DNA of 20,059 nucleotides from a virus. Position 1 is the first letter of the stretch. Each line of letters begins with the position of its first letter. Both the position numbers and the translations under genes were made by a program. Below are positions 13,185 through 20,059 of this stretch, piece after piece. The notes beneath the pieces were generated by a model that searched no databases, was not told the DNA's origin, and saw nothing but the letters and a program-made list of their open reading frames with translations. The stretch spans positions 1-20,059 of IMG/VR virus record IMGVR_UViG_3300031215_000085; one strand, 5' to 3'.

Positions 13185-14713
13185 TAGTTGCCAACTCCTA
13201 AATAGTCCAAATCAGCCTGCGGAACGCCGCCGCCCGCTGCTGGCGTGCCTGTGGAGCCTCCGCCATACGCTGCAAGCAAATCCTTCACTTGCTCGGGAAT
13301 GCCGGACGACTGGTCTAGAGTCCGCAAGTCCTGTGTCGCCTGTGCTTGGGAATAAGTGGTGTCGTTCATTAGGCGGTTAACAATATCGGCGCGGGCCATG
13401 TTGAACTGAGACTTAGCTTGCATTACTGAGATAATTGCGGAGTTTGCTTCCCTTGTGTTTTTCATGTTGCCAAAACCGTCAAGCATACCCTGATATTCAA
13501 TGTCAGACGTAGAGCCGGAACCCTCCACCCGAAGTGTTGGCGCGACACGTCGCATAATTGAAGTCCGCAACGCCGAAACGTCGCTAAACTCTGGGAACAT
13601 TTCGGCAAACCTGCCCGTTACTGGTCCTTCTGGCGCAACGCTTGCCAATTCCTGCAACACATTGAGATCGCCCATAACTGCGGCGCTGGCTGACCCCGCA
13701 GTCCTAAACGCGGAAAACTCATCAACTAGACTTTCAGACAAGCCTGTGCGCAGCGCCGCGTCCGCTGAATCAGCCGCGTCGCCAGTGTGGATGTCAATGT
13801 TAGTCCCGCCGCCGAAAGCACGCTCCATTGCCTCTGTCGGATCCGTGCCGTTTGCCAGCATAAACTGATAATTCTGCATTGCGCTCGTCTGGTCAACGGG
13901 CGCGTTCGCCGCTGCCATTTCCGCTTGATACGCCTGCAACGCTGGCCCAACGCCCACCGCGTCCGCCATTGTTGCAAACTTTTCGCCGCCGGGCTGATTG
14001 AGCAACCATTCAATTGTACTATTCCTGCGGTTGGCGTCACGCCGTCCCTGTTGCTGGGCCTGAACCTGCCGCGCCAAGTCTCGGTCAGGGTTTAAGGTCA
14101 TTGAGTTGAACCCCATCGCAAGGTTGCCCATAAGGTCCTTGAAGTTGTCACGCTGATAGAATGACTGCCCCGTTGGACCCGCTGCGCCTTCTTCACGACG
14201 TTGTAGGCCGAGAGCACCTAGAATGCCTTGCGGCGCTTGTTCCTGTGCCATTTGTGGCGCTCCTCTTGTACTTACTGTTGCCCGTGGGTTTGGGGCCTGT
14301 TGACTTGGTGTGTGTGGCTGGTGGCCTGCGTGCGGTTGCGATCCGCCAACTTGAAAGTGAACCCCATCCCGCAAGGACTCCCAATCGCCGCCCCATACAA
14401 AATCATTATACCCAAGCTGTGACGCCGCCGCCTTTGCAGCCTCGGCTATTGGCCGGTATGCCTCAAAATCCCAATTCACCCCACCGTTGCCGTCTGGAAT
14501 GAATATGTCTGCTGCGTTGCCGACTAAGTGGCGGCTGTTCATTGTTTGGCTTGCGCCGCTGTCGAAAAGTTCTTGCTGTCGATCCCGCGTGCGCATCCCC
14601 TCCGATATTTCAAAAGGAACGCCCGACGTATTTCGCGCCATCGTTAGGATTTCGTACAGGCGAGGGTCAACCCCTTGGAAGTTTCCGGTTGACCGCTCGT
14701 TAAAGATAGTCAT
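13184..14713 (-). CDS. Virion protein with N-terminal M15-type peptidase
   Basis: 509 residues. Residues ~15-125 are a zinc D,D/L,D-peptidase of the M15 (VanY/DacB-like, phage L-Ala-D-Glu endopeptidase) group: SEGMRTRDRQQELFDSG, then SRHLVGNAADIFIPDG with zinc ligands H62 and D69, and DGVHFQ with H119 as third ligand. The rest (~140-509) is a Gln/Pro linker plus a long helical domain of unknown fold. The peptidase probably opens peptidoglycan locally so DNA can enter. Location among ejection genes, not beside the endolysin, supports a virion role rather than host lysis. Starts and stops overlap as TAATG at both ends. Confidence 0.85.
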   Translation of the reverse strand: MTIFNERSTGNFQGVDPRLYEILTMARNTSGVPFEISEGMRTRDRQQELFDSGASQTMNSRHLVGNAADIFIPDGNGGVNWDFEAYRPIAEAAKAAASQLGYNDFVWGGDWESLRDGVHFQVGGSQPHAGHQPHTPSQQAPNPRATVSTRGAPQMAQEQAPQGILGALGLQRREEGAAGPTGQSFYQRDNFKDLMGNLAMGFNSMTLNPDRDLARQVQAQQQGRRDANRRNSTIEWLLNQPGGEKFATMADAVGVGPALQAYQAEMAAANAPVDQTSAMQNYQFMLANGTDPTEAMERAFGGGTNIDIHTGDAADSADAALRTGLSESLVDEFSAFRTAGSASAAVMGDLNVLQELASVAPEGPVTGRFAEMFPEFSDVSALRTSIMRRVAPTLRVEGSGSTSDIEYQGMLDGFGNMKNTREANSAIISVMQAKSQFNMARADIVNRLMNDTTYSQAQATQDLRTLDQSSGIPEQVKDLLAAYGGGSTGTPAAGGGVPQADLDYLGVGN

Positions 14714-15672
14714 TAGTACAGCCCGCCGATAATATCACCCTTTAGCCCGCTGTAATTAACCCGCAGGTATCCGTCCGCGCCGGTCGTGACCAGTTCGGGG
14801 TGCGTCTTTTGCAACTCGTCAGCCATAACGCCAAACGTGCCTTGACCCGGTGATACGACCTTCAAGCCTTCTTCGTTCCAGTCCCAATTGTAGAACCGGA
14901 TGCCGTCGATGTCGCCAACGTGCTGCACGTTTTCTTTTAGGCGAGGGTCGGAAAAATTGGTGCCACTCGCCCCCAGCGCCCCAAGAGACAGATAATCAAA
15001 AAGCCCCGGTTGCTTTGTCTGCGTTGTGGTTTGCCCGTATTGAGCGCCGCCAAGCGCCTGCAATGGAAGGCTAAGCGCCTGCTGTGGTGCGCCCGTAAAG
15101 CCCGCGTATTGCTGACGGCCTGCGTTCATAAGCTGCTGCATCAACGCTTGTTGCTGCCCGCCCTGTTGCGCTTGCTGTTGCCCGATCTGCTGACCAAAGC
15201 CAAAGCCCATGTTGGACAGATTGCCCATTTGGTTAGCCGCTTGTAGCCCGACCTGCTGTTGGTTTTGTGCGCCGCCGAGTGCGGTGTTAAAGCCCTGCTG
15301 TTGAAGCCGCCCGAACGTATCCGCGCCCTGACGCGCAAAGCCCTCATTGGTCATCGCATCCGCGACCCCGTGGCGTGAACCACCGAACGCGCCTGCCGCT
15401 GACGCCTGTGCGCCCATGTTGTTGGTTGCCATTTGGCGTTGCCGCTCAAGGCTGTCTAGCGTGTTGCCCGTGACCTGCTCGGTGTAGGGGTTCATAAACG
15501 CGCCGATATTTGGCCCTGCTGCCGCTGCTTGCGTTCCGCCTAGTGCCGCGTTGTACGCGCCCGCCGATTGGCCGAAAACACCGTTGCCCGCGCCCGCCGT
15601 CGGCCCGCCGACTTGCGACATTGCTGGCTGATAAGGTGCCTGCGTTTGTTGTGGATTTGCTCCGCCTGCCAT
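14713..15672 (-). CDS. Gln/Ala-rich structural protein with C-terminal S74 chaperone domain
   Basis: 319 residues from ATG 15672 (GGGGGC site upstream); an ATG at 15813 would run back through the whole end of the previous gene and is rejected. Residues 1-230 are Gln, Ala and Gly rich (NTALGGAQNQQQVGLQAANQ; QQQAQQGGQQQALMQQLMN). The last ~79 residues are a Peptidase_S74 intramolecular chaperone: FSDPRLKENVQHVG, then RFYNWDWNEEGL, GTFGVMADELQKTHPELV and YLRVNYSGL. The self-cleavage pair S241 and K246 is intact, so cleavage before S241 after trimer folding is expected. These domains usually end tail fibres; here it caps a helical internal or tail-hub-like protein. Confidence 0.75.
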   Translation of the reverse strand: MAGGANPQQTQAPYQPAMSQVGGPTAGAGNGVFGQSAGAYNAALGGTQAAAAGPNIGAFMNPYTEQVTGNTLDSLERQRQMATNNMGAQASAAGAFGGSRHGVADAMTNEGFARQGADTFGRLQQQGFNTALGGAQNQQQVGLQAANQMGNLSNMGFGFGQQIGQQQAQQGGQQQALMQQLMNAGRQQYAGFTGAPQQALSLPLQALGGAQYGQTTTQTKQPGLFDYLSLGALGASGTNFSDPRLKENVQHVGDIDGIRFYNWDWNEEGLKVVSPGQGTFGVMADELQKTHPELVTTGADGYLRVNYSGLKGDIIGGLY

Positions 15673-15673
15673 T

Positions 15674-16123
15674 TTACTTGCCCCCGCCCATCCCAGAAGG
15701 TCGTGAGGACCCGGGAAATAGTGATGTTCTGGGAGCTTGTGGCCCTCCAGGATCAATGAATTGGTCTGTAATAGCCTTGTATTGGTCGGGACGCTGCGCC
15801 TGTAGCTGGCCAACTGCGCTTTCGTACATTGGCGCTGACGAATAGCCCATCACGCCGTTGAAGTCCTGCGCTGCTGGCATTCCCTCCATTCCAGTCATAC
15901 CGCCGCCCGCCATGCCGAACGCGTCTGCGGCGTTGCTGGTGTTGGCAAAGGACGCCTGTTGCATGGGGTTAAATGCCGCCACGTCAGCACCGTAGTAGGG
16001 CGTGTAGCCAATCTGTGAAATCTCATCAGCCCGTGCAAGGTTCGCTTTTGATGCGTCCTCAACCCATTGTGGAATTTTTACCTCAGAGGTGGTGCTTCCG
16101 CCTTTTCCGCCGCCGCCGCTCAT
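15674..16123 (-). CDS. Gly/Met-rich structural protein
   Basis: 149 residues. It starts MSGGGGKGGSTTSEVKIPQW and continues VEDASKANLARADEISQIGY and TPYYGADVAAFNPMQQASFA, a pattern seen in structural proteins of marine podoviruses (recollection). The middle is low-complexity Gly/Met (GMAGGGMTGMEGMPAAQ). It probably works together with the following Gln/Ala-rich protein, whose N-terminus reads like a continuation (NPYTEQVTGNTLDSLERQR); in related phages the two may be one gene. ATG 16123 overlaps the previous stop; it ends 2 bases before the next start. Confidence 0.65.
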   Translation of the reverse strand: MSGGGGKGGSTTSEVKIPQWVEDASKANLARADEISQIGYTPYYGADVAAFNPMQQASFANTSNAADAFGMAGGGMTGMEGMPAAQDFNGVMGYSSAPMYESAVGQLQAQRPDQYKAITDQFIDPGGPQAPRTSLFPGSSRPSGMGGGK

Positions 16124-16476
16124 ATCGTGCGCTCCATAACTGTCATTACTGCCTTCCAGTTCTCTTTGCCAAGGACCTTAAGCCAGCCGTGTCGCCCGCT
16201 CATTGTCATACTTTCGCAGCCTTGGGATTTACCCCAAGCTGCGGCTGAATCAATCATGCCGACCAATTCTTCTTTGTCACCAGCGGCTAGAAACACGTGC
16301 AACACCTTCTTTTTCGGGTAGCATATGATTTCCGTTATAGCACAACTGTTGCACGTTGGCCACACTTGCATCTTGCTAGACATGACGCCCTGTGCCACGT
16401 CCTCAAAGTCATGCGTGCCACCGCTATAGGCTAGTGCCGCCTCGATCCTGTCGCGGTATTCTTCTAGGTTTACCAT
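16120..16476 (-). CDS. GNAT-like small virion-associated protein
   Basis: 118 residues from ATG 16476 (MVNLEEYRDRIEAALAYSGG); an ATG eight codons earlier is possible. The blocks WPTCNSCAITEIICYPKKKV, LHVFLAAGDKEELVGMIDSA, AWGKSQGCESMTMSGRHGWL and KVLGKENWKAVMTVMERTI follow the strand-helix order of the acetyltransferase-like (GNAT) fold seen in podovirus virion regions, where T7 gp13 is a comparable small protein. The acetyl-CoA loop is not obvious, so enzyme activity is doubtful. It has three Cys (CNSC and IIC) absent from most neighbours. Overlaps the gene on each side. Confidence 0.65.
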   Translation of the reverse strand: MVNLEEYRDRIEAALAYSGGTHDFEDVAQGVMSSKMQVWPTCNSCAITEIICYPKKKVLHVFLAAGDKEELVGMIDSAAAWGKSQGCESMTMSGRHGWLKVLGKENWKAVMTVMERTI

Positions 16477-16793
16477 GTTGATATTGCCACCCGTTTCCAT
16501 GTGTCGGTTGCAGTGCAGACGTAAAGGTGCGTAGTGTCCTGCGCCAATTCGCCCGCCTGCCCCGATGCTGTCGCGCTTGCAGGCACGCCGACAAACAAAC
16601 CGATTTGCGCGTATGCGCCGCCCTTAGAGACAATCGGATAACCGTTTGCGTTGTCCCAAAGGAGTGTCCCGTTTTCCGCCGCAGTCAATCCGGACCGCTT
16701 GTAAGTCAGCCTTGACCACTGCGCGGCGATAGTGCGGCGAAAGTCTTGCGCCCAGACACGAACGTCAGGCCCTACTGGTGGCAAGCCATTCAT
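16470..16793 (-). CDS. Small tail/virion protein
   Basis: 107 residues; ATG 16793 overlaps the nozzle-like stop (ATGA). The N-terminal ~30 residues are helical (PPVGPDVRVWAQDFRRTIAA), followed by a beta-rich module: ENGTLLWDNANGYPIVSKGG and then GELAQDTTHLYVCTATDTWK ending RVAIS. The last block is the common phage structural ending in which a displayed strand finishes with TWKRVA. It is likely a tail or fibre-attachment component; the position directly after the gp10-like gene fits. No enzymatic motif. Confidence 0.65.
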   Translation of the reverse strand: MNGLPPVGPDVRVWAQDFRRTIAAQWSRLTYKRSGLTAAENGTLLWDNANGYPIVSKGGAYAQIGLFVGVPASATASGQAGELAQDTTHLYVCTATDTWKRVAISTW

Positions 16794-18268
16794 CGACGGC
16801 CACCTGCAAAGGCTTCGACGCGCATAGTCCCCACACGCCAGTCAGCCAGCCGGGCCGCATCAACGCGCATTCGCACCTGTCGCCCCGTAAACCGCACGTC
16901 TGTCGGGGTTCCCATCGTGTAAGGCCCGAATGACTGCTCGTCGCCATTTGGGTAAAACCGTGTCTTAAATGTCGCAGTTACGTCGCCCTGCGTTTCCTCG
17001 TCGGGCAAAAGGCTTGTGACCGAATAAACATTCTCGCCCGTGCCGATTGTGATAGGTCCGCTTTCCGCAAACACAGCGTCGGCACCATGCATCAACCCAA
17101 CCTCATGCTCGTACACGTTCCCGCTTACATCGGCCCACAACGGATACTTGAACACACCGCGAGGCACTGCCGATGTGCGCTCAATTGTGCCAATCATCCA
17201 GTGGCCCTCTGCGTAGTCTAGTGCGACATATCTGTCACACTCATTGGACCCGCCCGATGGATAGAACCACCAGATTTCGCTGTGTTGCGCTAATGACACA
17301 GTATGGATCAAGCTAACCTGTGATCTGTTAATGTCACCAAAGACATAATCAGCAACGTCGCACGGCAATTCCTGCACCGCGCCGCCTGCGAACGTAAAGA
17401 ATGCGTTTTGCCCCATCCAGAACGCGCCTGCGTCAACGGATACCAGCGCCTTGCGCGATGTAATGCCGCACGCTTGGCCCACCTTCTCAAAGCCATAGAC
17501 GAATGGTGGGCCTTGATAGGTTGCCGTGTGGGCGTCTTGGTCTGTCAGGATTAGCGATTGGCCGCGCACGTTAATTCCGCACATAATCTGCCCAGACGTT
17601 TGCAACTCAATATCGCCCGCCTCGTTTGTCGCCGCCGCCGTCCATACCGTGTTGTTTTCGCGGTCACACCATTGAACCTTGCGCGGATTGCCACCAGCGC
17701 CAAGCGCAAACAAAAAACGATCCGCTGAAACTAGCAATGAAAGGTTGTCCACTGGTGCGTTGCTAATTGCCGCCGCTGGGGTGCCTGTATCCAGCGCCCA
17801 TTCGTACAGCTTTCCGTCCGCGCTTGAGCAAGCAACAAGGTTCTCGCCAAAGTTATCAAGCGCCCAGGTTGTCGCCTCTGAAAAGGTGCCTGTGTCCGCC
17901 CGTTCCGTGCCAAACGTTCCGGCCCCAAAAAAACCGCCGCCAAAGCCGGTGAACGCCGCAGAACGAATAAGCCCCGACGTAAAGCTCACCGGTGTGATGT
18001 CAGTTGTCGTGCCTGACGCCGACGTGGTGAATAGTTTGTTATACGTCCCCGCCGCGATGCGCCGATCCCCGTTCAGGTCATCCCAAGCGAGCATCCCGCG
18101 CGGGGGCTGGTCGTATGCTGTTTCTAAGCGCGTGCGCCACCCGCCAACCGGCCGCAATGACCCGTCACGCCAGCGCACTAGGTTAGCGTCACGCCACCGG
18201 CCCGATTGGTCAAACTCGGTTCCGTTGCGATAAACGCCGGGCGGTATCTCAAGTGGCAGTAGTGGCAT
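16790..18268 (-). CDS. Tail nozzle-like protein (P22 gp10 type)
   Basis: 492 residues from ATG 18268 with AAAGG upstream; an ATG at 18358 would overlap the preceding gene. It opens PLEIPPGVYRNGTEFDQSGR, then WRDANLVRWRDGSLRPVGGW, and continues as repeated beta blades (AAGTYNKLFT; ENLVACSSADGKLYEW; KVQWCDRENNTVWTAA; SEIWWFYPSGGSNECDRYVA). It closes with a strand-rich end (VRFTGRQVRMRVDAARLADW). This mostly-beta layout with a C-terminal R-x-R-V strand matches the gp10/gp4-like closure proteins of short tails, which plug the portal channel and hold fibres. Assignment is by layout and context; an outer tail protein is the alternative. Confidence 0.65.
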   Translation of the reverse strand: MPLLPLEIPPGVYRNGTEFDQSGRWRDANLVRWRDGSLRPVGGWRTRLETAYDQPPRGMLAWDDLNGDRRIAAGTYNKLFTTSASGTTTDITPVSFTSGLIRSAAFTGFGGGFFGAGTFGTERADTGTFSEATTWALDNFGENLVACSSADGKLYEWALDTGTPAAAISNAPVDNLSLLVSADRFLFALGAGGNPRKVQWCDRENNTVWTAAATNEAGDIELQTSGQIMCGINVRGQSLILTDQDAHTATYQGPPFVYGFEKVGQACGITSRKALVSVDAGAFWMGQNAFFTFAGGAVQELPCDVADYVFGDINRSQVSLIHTVSLAQHSEIWWFYPSGGSNECDRYVALDYAEGHWMIGTIERTSAVPRGVFKYPLWADVSGNVYEHEVGLMHGADAVFAESGPITIGTGENVYSVTSLLPDEETQGDVTATFKTRFYPNGDEQSFGPYTMGTPTDVRFTGRQVRMRVDAARLADWRVGTMRVEAFAGGRR

Positions 18269-18281
18269 TTGTGGCCTTTCC

Positions 18282-18632
18282 TTAAAAGCTGTAAGATACG
18301 CCGATAACAGCGCCGTAATTGATGCCGCCGCGCCCGTCAGTCTCAAAAGCGGGGGCAATAAATAAGTCTACGTTGTCCGCAATCTCGTAACCAGCGCGTA
18401 GATATGGTGCCACTGTTATAGACTCGTACCCACCAACCGCGCCAACCTCAAGAAACGCGGCGTCATACTCAAAGCGCCAGCCCAGATACGGTGATACGTT
18501 GCTTTCGCTGTTTAGATATGCACCAGCAACAAAACCGCTGTCAGCCTGCAACTGAATATGCGGGTGAATTTCATTGTAATCTCCGTTCATGCCGATGTGC
18601 TGGCTAAATGCTATGGCGAATATCAGGTCCAT
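18282..18632 (-). CDS. Small outer-membrane beta-barrel-like protein
   Basis: 116 residues; AGGAAAGC lies right before ATG 18632. After a short hydrophobic start (MDLIFAIAFS) the protein shows alternating beta strands with the GDYNEIHPHIQL, GFVAGAYLNSESNVSPYLGW, FLEVGAVGGYESITVAPYLR, AGYEIADNVDLFIAP and YGAVIGVSYSF blocks. It ends in an aromatic residue, as outer-membrane barrel strands do. The pattern recalls small phage-coded outer-membrane proteins. About six strands are predicted, so it would have to oligomerise. It has no clear signal peptide cleavage site. It lies within tail genes, so a virion surface protein is the alternative. Confidence 0.6.
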   Translation of the reverse strand: MDLIFAIAFSQHIGMNGDYNEIHPHIQLQADSGFVAGAYLNSESNVSPYLGWRFEYDAAFLEVGAVGGYESITVAPYLRAGYEIADNVDLFIAPAFETDGRGGINYGAVIGVSYSF

Positions 18633-18640
18633 GTGCTTTC

Positions 18641-19351
18641 CTACTTTGGTGCGATTATGAGGGTTACGGCTGCGGAACTGTTGGTGCTATTGGTAGCCCC
18701 CGTGAATGTAAGAACGGCAGGGTCAAACGCTCCGGCAGCCCATGCAAAGCGGCCCACACCTACCGTAGCGCAACGAATGTCATTGGCTCCAGATGTCTCA
18801 AACCCGTCAAATTGTGAAAACCCTGACGTGTCGTAGACTTTAGTGCCATCTCTGTGTGACCCTGCACCCCCCGCGAGTATTACCGCCCCCAGAACAGTCG
18901 GAGTAATTGCAGGTGCGTCAACTTCCGCTGTGTTATTTTGGTTTGCGTCAGCAAATACCGGTGTATCAGTTGATGCGCCAGCGTACACAAATACCGCCGC
19001 AGCCATCGAGTTACGAGTAGATTGCGTACCCCCTGATATTACCATTCCAGTGTCCGGTGTTGACCCCATAACCTTATAGTAAACACTTAGATCAGTGCTG
19101 TTAGTGTCTGACCCCCCCTTGTTAACGAGCAGCGTCCACCCGCTCGGTGTTGGGACCGATTCTGGGACTTCTCGTGACGCAACACCAACGTATATAATAA
19201 CAAGATCGCCTTCGCGCGGCGCTGACGATATGCCACCGGATAGGCCGTCGATAGGCACAGTTACATCACTTGTTGTCCCGTCGCGGGCGTAGGACTGTGA
19301 GCCTACAAACTTCAAACCGCCCATCCGCGTAAATGTAAACGGCATAAGCAT
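18641..19351 (-). CDS. Beta-rich virion protein, likely tail or receptor-contact protein
   Basis: 236 residues. ATG 19351 overlaps the tail-fibre stop (TAATG). It is beta-rich with Ser/Thr/Gly: PREGDLVIIYVGVASREVP, then TPSGWTLLVNKGGSD, LSVYYKVMGSTPDTGMVISG, NSMAAAVFVYAGASTDTPVF, APAITPTVLGAVILAGGAG, and the end FTGATNSTNSSAAVTLIIAP. This domain type occurs widely in phage and bacterial surface proteins (PSGWTLL ... VYYKV ... ATNST.SSA..TL). It sits beside the tail fibre and probably takes part in host contact. No catalytic motif. Confidence 0.65.
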   Translation of the reverse strand: MLMPFTFTRMGGLKFVGSQSYARDGTTSDVTVPIDGLSGGISSAPREGDLVIIYVGVASREVPESVPTPSGWTLLVNKGGSDTNSTDLSVYYKVMGSTPDTGMVISGGTQSTRNSMAAAVFVYAGASTDTPVFADANQNNTAEVDAPAITPTVLGAVILAGGAGSHRDGTKVYDTSGFSQFDGFETSGANDIRCATVGVGRFAWAAGAFDPAVLTFTGATNSTNSSAAVTLIIAPK

Positions 19352-19995
19352 TATTGAAGCGCCTCAATGCTGGCAGACGCAAACGCGCCAATGCGGATTA
19401 TGTGGATGAAGAAGTCGTCACCATCCGTTGTGGTAAGAGTGTCACCACCAACCTTTTGATAGCCCGCTGCGAATGTGATTTCCCCTGCGCTTCCGTTGTT
19501 TGTAACCTGAATAGAGATAGGCCCGTTTGTTGCAGGGATTGCTAGTGTAAACGCGCCGCCGTTTGTGAGTGATTTTAGGTTTTCTTTAGCATTAGCGACC
19601 TCTGGAGTTACCGTGCCGCTTGAGATTGTGCCGAGGGCCTCAACGTCAGACGAATAACCAGCCGTGAGATTATCGGAAACGTCAGGCTGTAGGATGGCGG
19701 TCACGTCGTCAAGCAGGCTTAACTCCGCCGCTGTCGCTGTGACCCCGTCAAGGATATTCAGCTCTGCGACGGTTGCCGTGATGCCGTCTAGGACATTGAA
19801 CTCCGCAGCCGTGGCAGTAACCGCGACACCCGCGACCTCCCAGCCTGCGATCAGGTTAGGCGTAATGCCCGTCGTGCCGTCTAGAAGGTCATCTAGAGTG
19901 TCCGAATTTGCGTTTAAATGACCTCCCCATGAATCTTCTGAGGCCCCTACTTCTGGCTTGGTCAGGTTGTAGGTCGTTGTGAATGCGTTTGCCAT
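19351..19995 (-). CDS. Tail fibre protein with 13-residue repeats
   Basis: 214 residues; GGGAAAA lies about 8 bases upstream of ATG 19995. The N-terminus NAFTTTYNLTKPEVGASEDS, then WGGHLNANSDTLDDLLDG, is the usual start of phage tail fibres. Residues 60-98 hold three tandem 13-residue repeats of the TATAAELNxLDGV kind, which build a triple-stranded shaft. The C-terminus is a beta-rich tip (NGPISIQVTNNGSAGEITFA; DFFIHIIRIGAFASASIE). It is short and lacks its own chaperone domain, so it may be a fibre shaft or adaptor with the next protein as the tip. Confidence 0.85.
   Translation of the reverse strand: MANAFTTTYNLTKPEVGASEDSWGGHLNANSDTLDDLLDGTTGITPNLIAGWEVAGVAVTATAAEFNVLDGITATVAELNILDGVTATAAELSLLDDVTAILQPDVSDNLTAGYSSDVEALGTISSGTVTPEVANAKENLKSLTNGGAFTLAIPATNGPISIQVTNNGSAGEITFAAGYQKVGGDTLTTTDGDDFFIHIIRIGAFASASIEALQ
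19702..19818 (-). repeat. Three tandem 39-bp fibre-shaft repeats
   Basis: Three copies of a 13-codon unit encode TATAAEFNVLDGI, TATVAELNILDGV and TATAAELSLLDDV (residues 60-72, 73-85 and 86-98). The DNA copies differ mostly at third codon positions, so the repeat is kept at the protein level. Such arrays can expand or contract by recombination and change fibre length. Confidence 0.8.
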
Positions 19996-20006
19996 TTATG
20001 TTTTCC

Positions 20007-20059
20007 CTAGAATGCCGTGATTGCAATGATACCCAAGACGCGCTTTGGCCTTTTCGTAA
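20007..20059 (-). CDS. C-terminal end of an upstream gene (cut by window edge)
   Basis: On the - strand one frame is open from the right edge to TAG at 20009-20007 and encodes TKRPKRVLGIIAITAF. It is preferred over a second open frame (ending TAA at 19998-19996) because its stop falls just before the GGGAAAA ribosome site of the tail-fibre gene and its codons are more ordinary. Only 16 residues are visible: a basic stretch followed by a hydrophobic end. Nothing can be said of its function except that it probably belongs to the same late operon. Confidence 0.45.
   Translation of the reverse strand, partial: TKRPKRVLGIIAITAF

Noticed and set aside
646-13881. Exact 16-base repeat TGATAATTCTGCATTG at 646-661 and 13866-13881
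   Set aside because: One copy is ordinary coding sequence of the M15-peptidase gene; a single 16-base match in 20 kb is expected by chance in a few percent of cases and no other copy was seen.
1-20059. CRISPR array, tRNA or rRNA genes, insertion sequences
   Set aside because: No regularly spaced repeats, no cloverleaf-like segment with a T-arm signature, and no transposase or terminal inverted repeats were seen on either strand.

Overview
The window reads as part of the genome of a tailed double-stranded DNA phage (or prophage), most likely a short-tailed podovirus-type phage of an alphaproteobacterium, probably Rhodobacterales/Roseobacter. The phage call is firm: major capsid protein, scaffold, portal, virion peptidase, tail fibre, endolysin and spanins are all recognisable. 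The podovirus call rests on a P22 gp10-like tail protein, ejection-type proteins next to the portal, and the absence of any tape-measure, tail-tube or sheath gene. The host call is inference from the style of the HTH regulator and of the small early proteins.

Layout. (1) 1-579, leftward: a RusA-like Holliday-junction resolvase running off the left edge and, upstream and translationally coupled to it, an HTH regulator. (2) 580-857: divergent intergenic control region with a good sigma70-type promoter pointing right (-35 at 676-681, -10 at 699-704). (3) 858-5227, rightward: a run of about 13 small early/accessory genes, mostly with stop/start overlaps. Only a few have a recognisable family: a DUF6378-like protein, a DUF7768/nucleoside-deoxyribosyltransferase-like protein, and an HTH-metallophosphoesterase. 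It also holds a 32-codon gene that appears frameshifted by an AC-dinucleotide duplication, and two distant relatives sharing a DLPxYHxxPPL motif. (4) 5128-5163: a strong intrinsic terminator for leftward transcripts, lying inside the last rightward ORF. (5) 5224-20059, leftward: one late operon with almost no gaps.

In transcription order (right to left) the late operon runs: partial gene, tail fibre with 13-residue repeats, beta-rich virion protein, small outer-membrane beta-barrel-like protein, gp10-like tail nozzle, small tail protein, GNAT-like protein, Gly/Met-rich structural protein, Gln/Ala-rich protein with a C-terminal S74 chaperone, virion protein with an M15 peptidase, ejection-type protein, portal, small linker protein, scaffold, major capsid protein, two small head proteins, and the lysis cassette. 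The lysis cassette holds a TM/coiled-coil protein, a GH19-type endolysin, a two-TM holin candidate, a 24-residue TM peptide, and overlapping i-spanin/o-spanin genes. Tail and ejection genes therefore precede the portal-scaffold-capsid block, opposite to the usual head-then-tail order. No terminase, integrase, polymerase, tRNA or CRISPR array is visible. I see no clear new multi-gene defence system. The best leads are the frameshifted mini-gene, the duplicated DLPxYH proteins, the small nucleotide-metabolism-like genes, the beta-barrel protein in the tail module and the layered lysis cassette.
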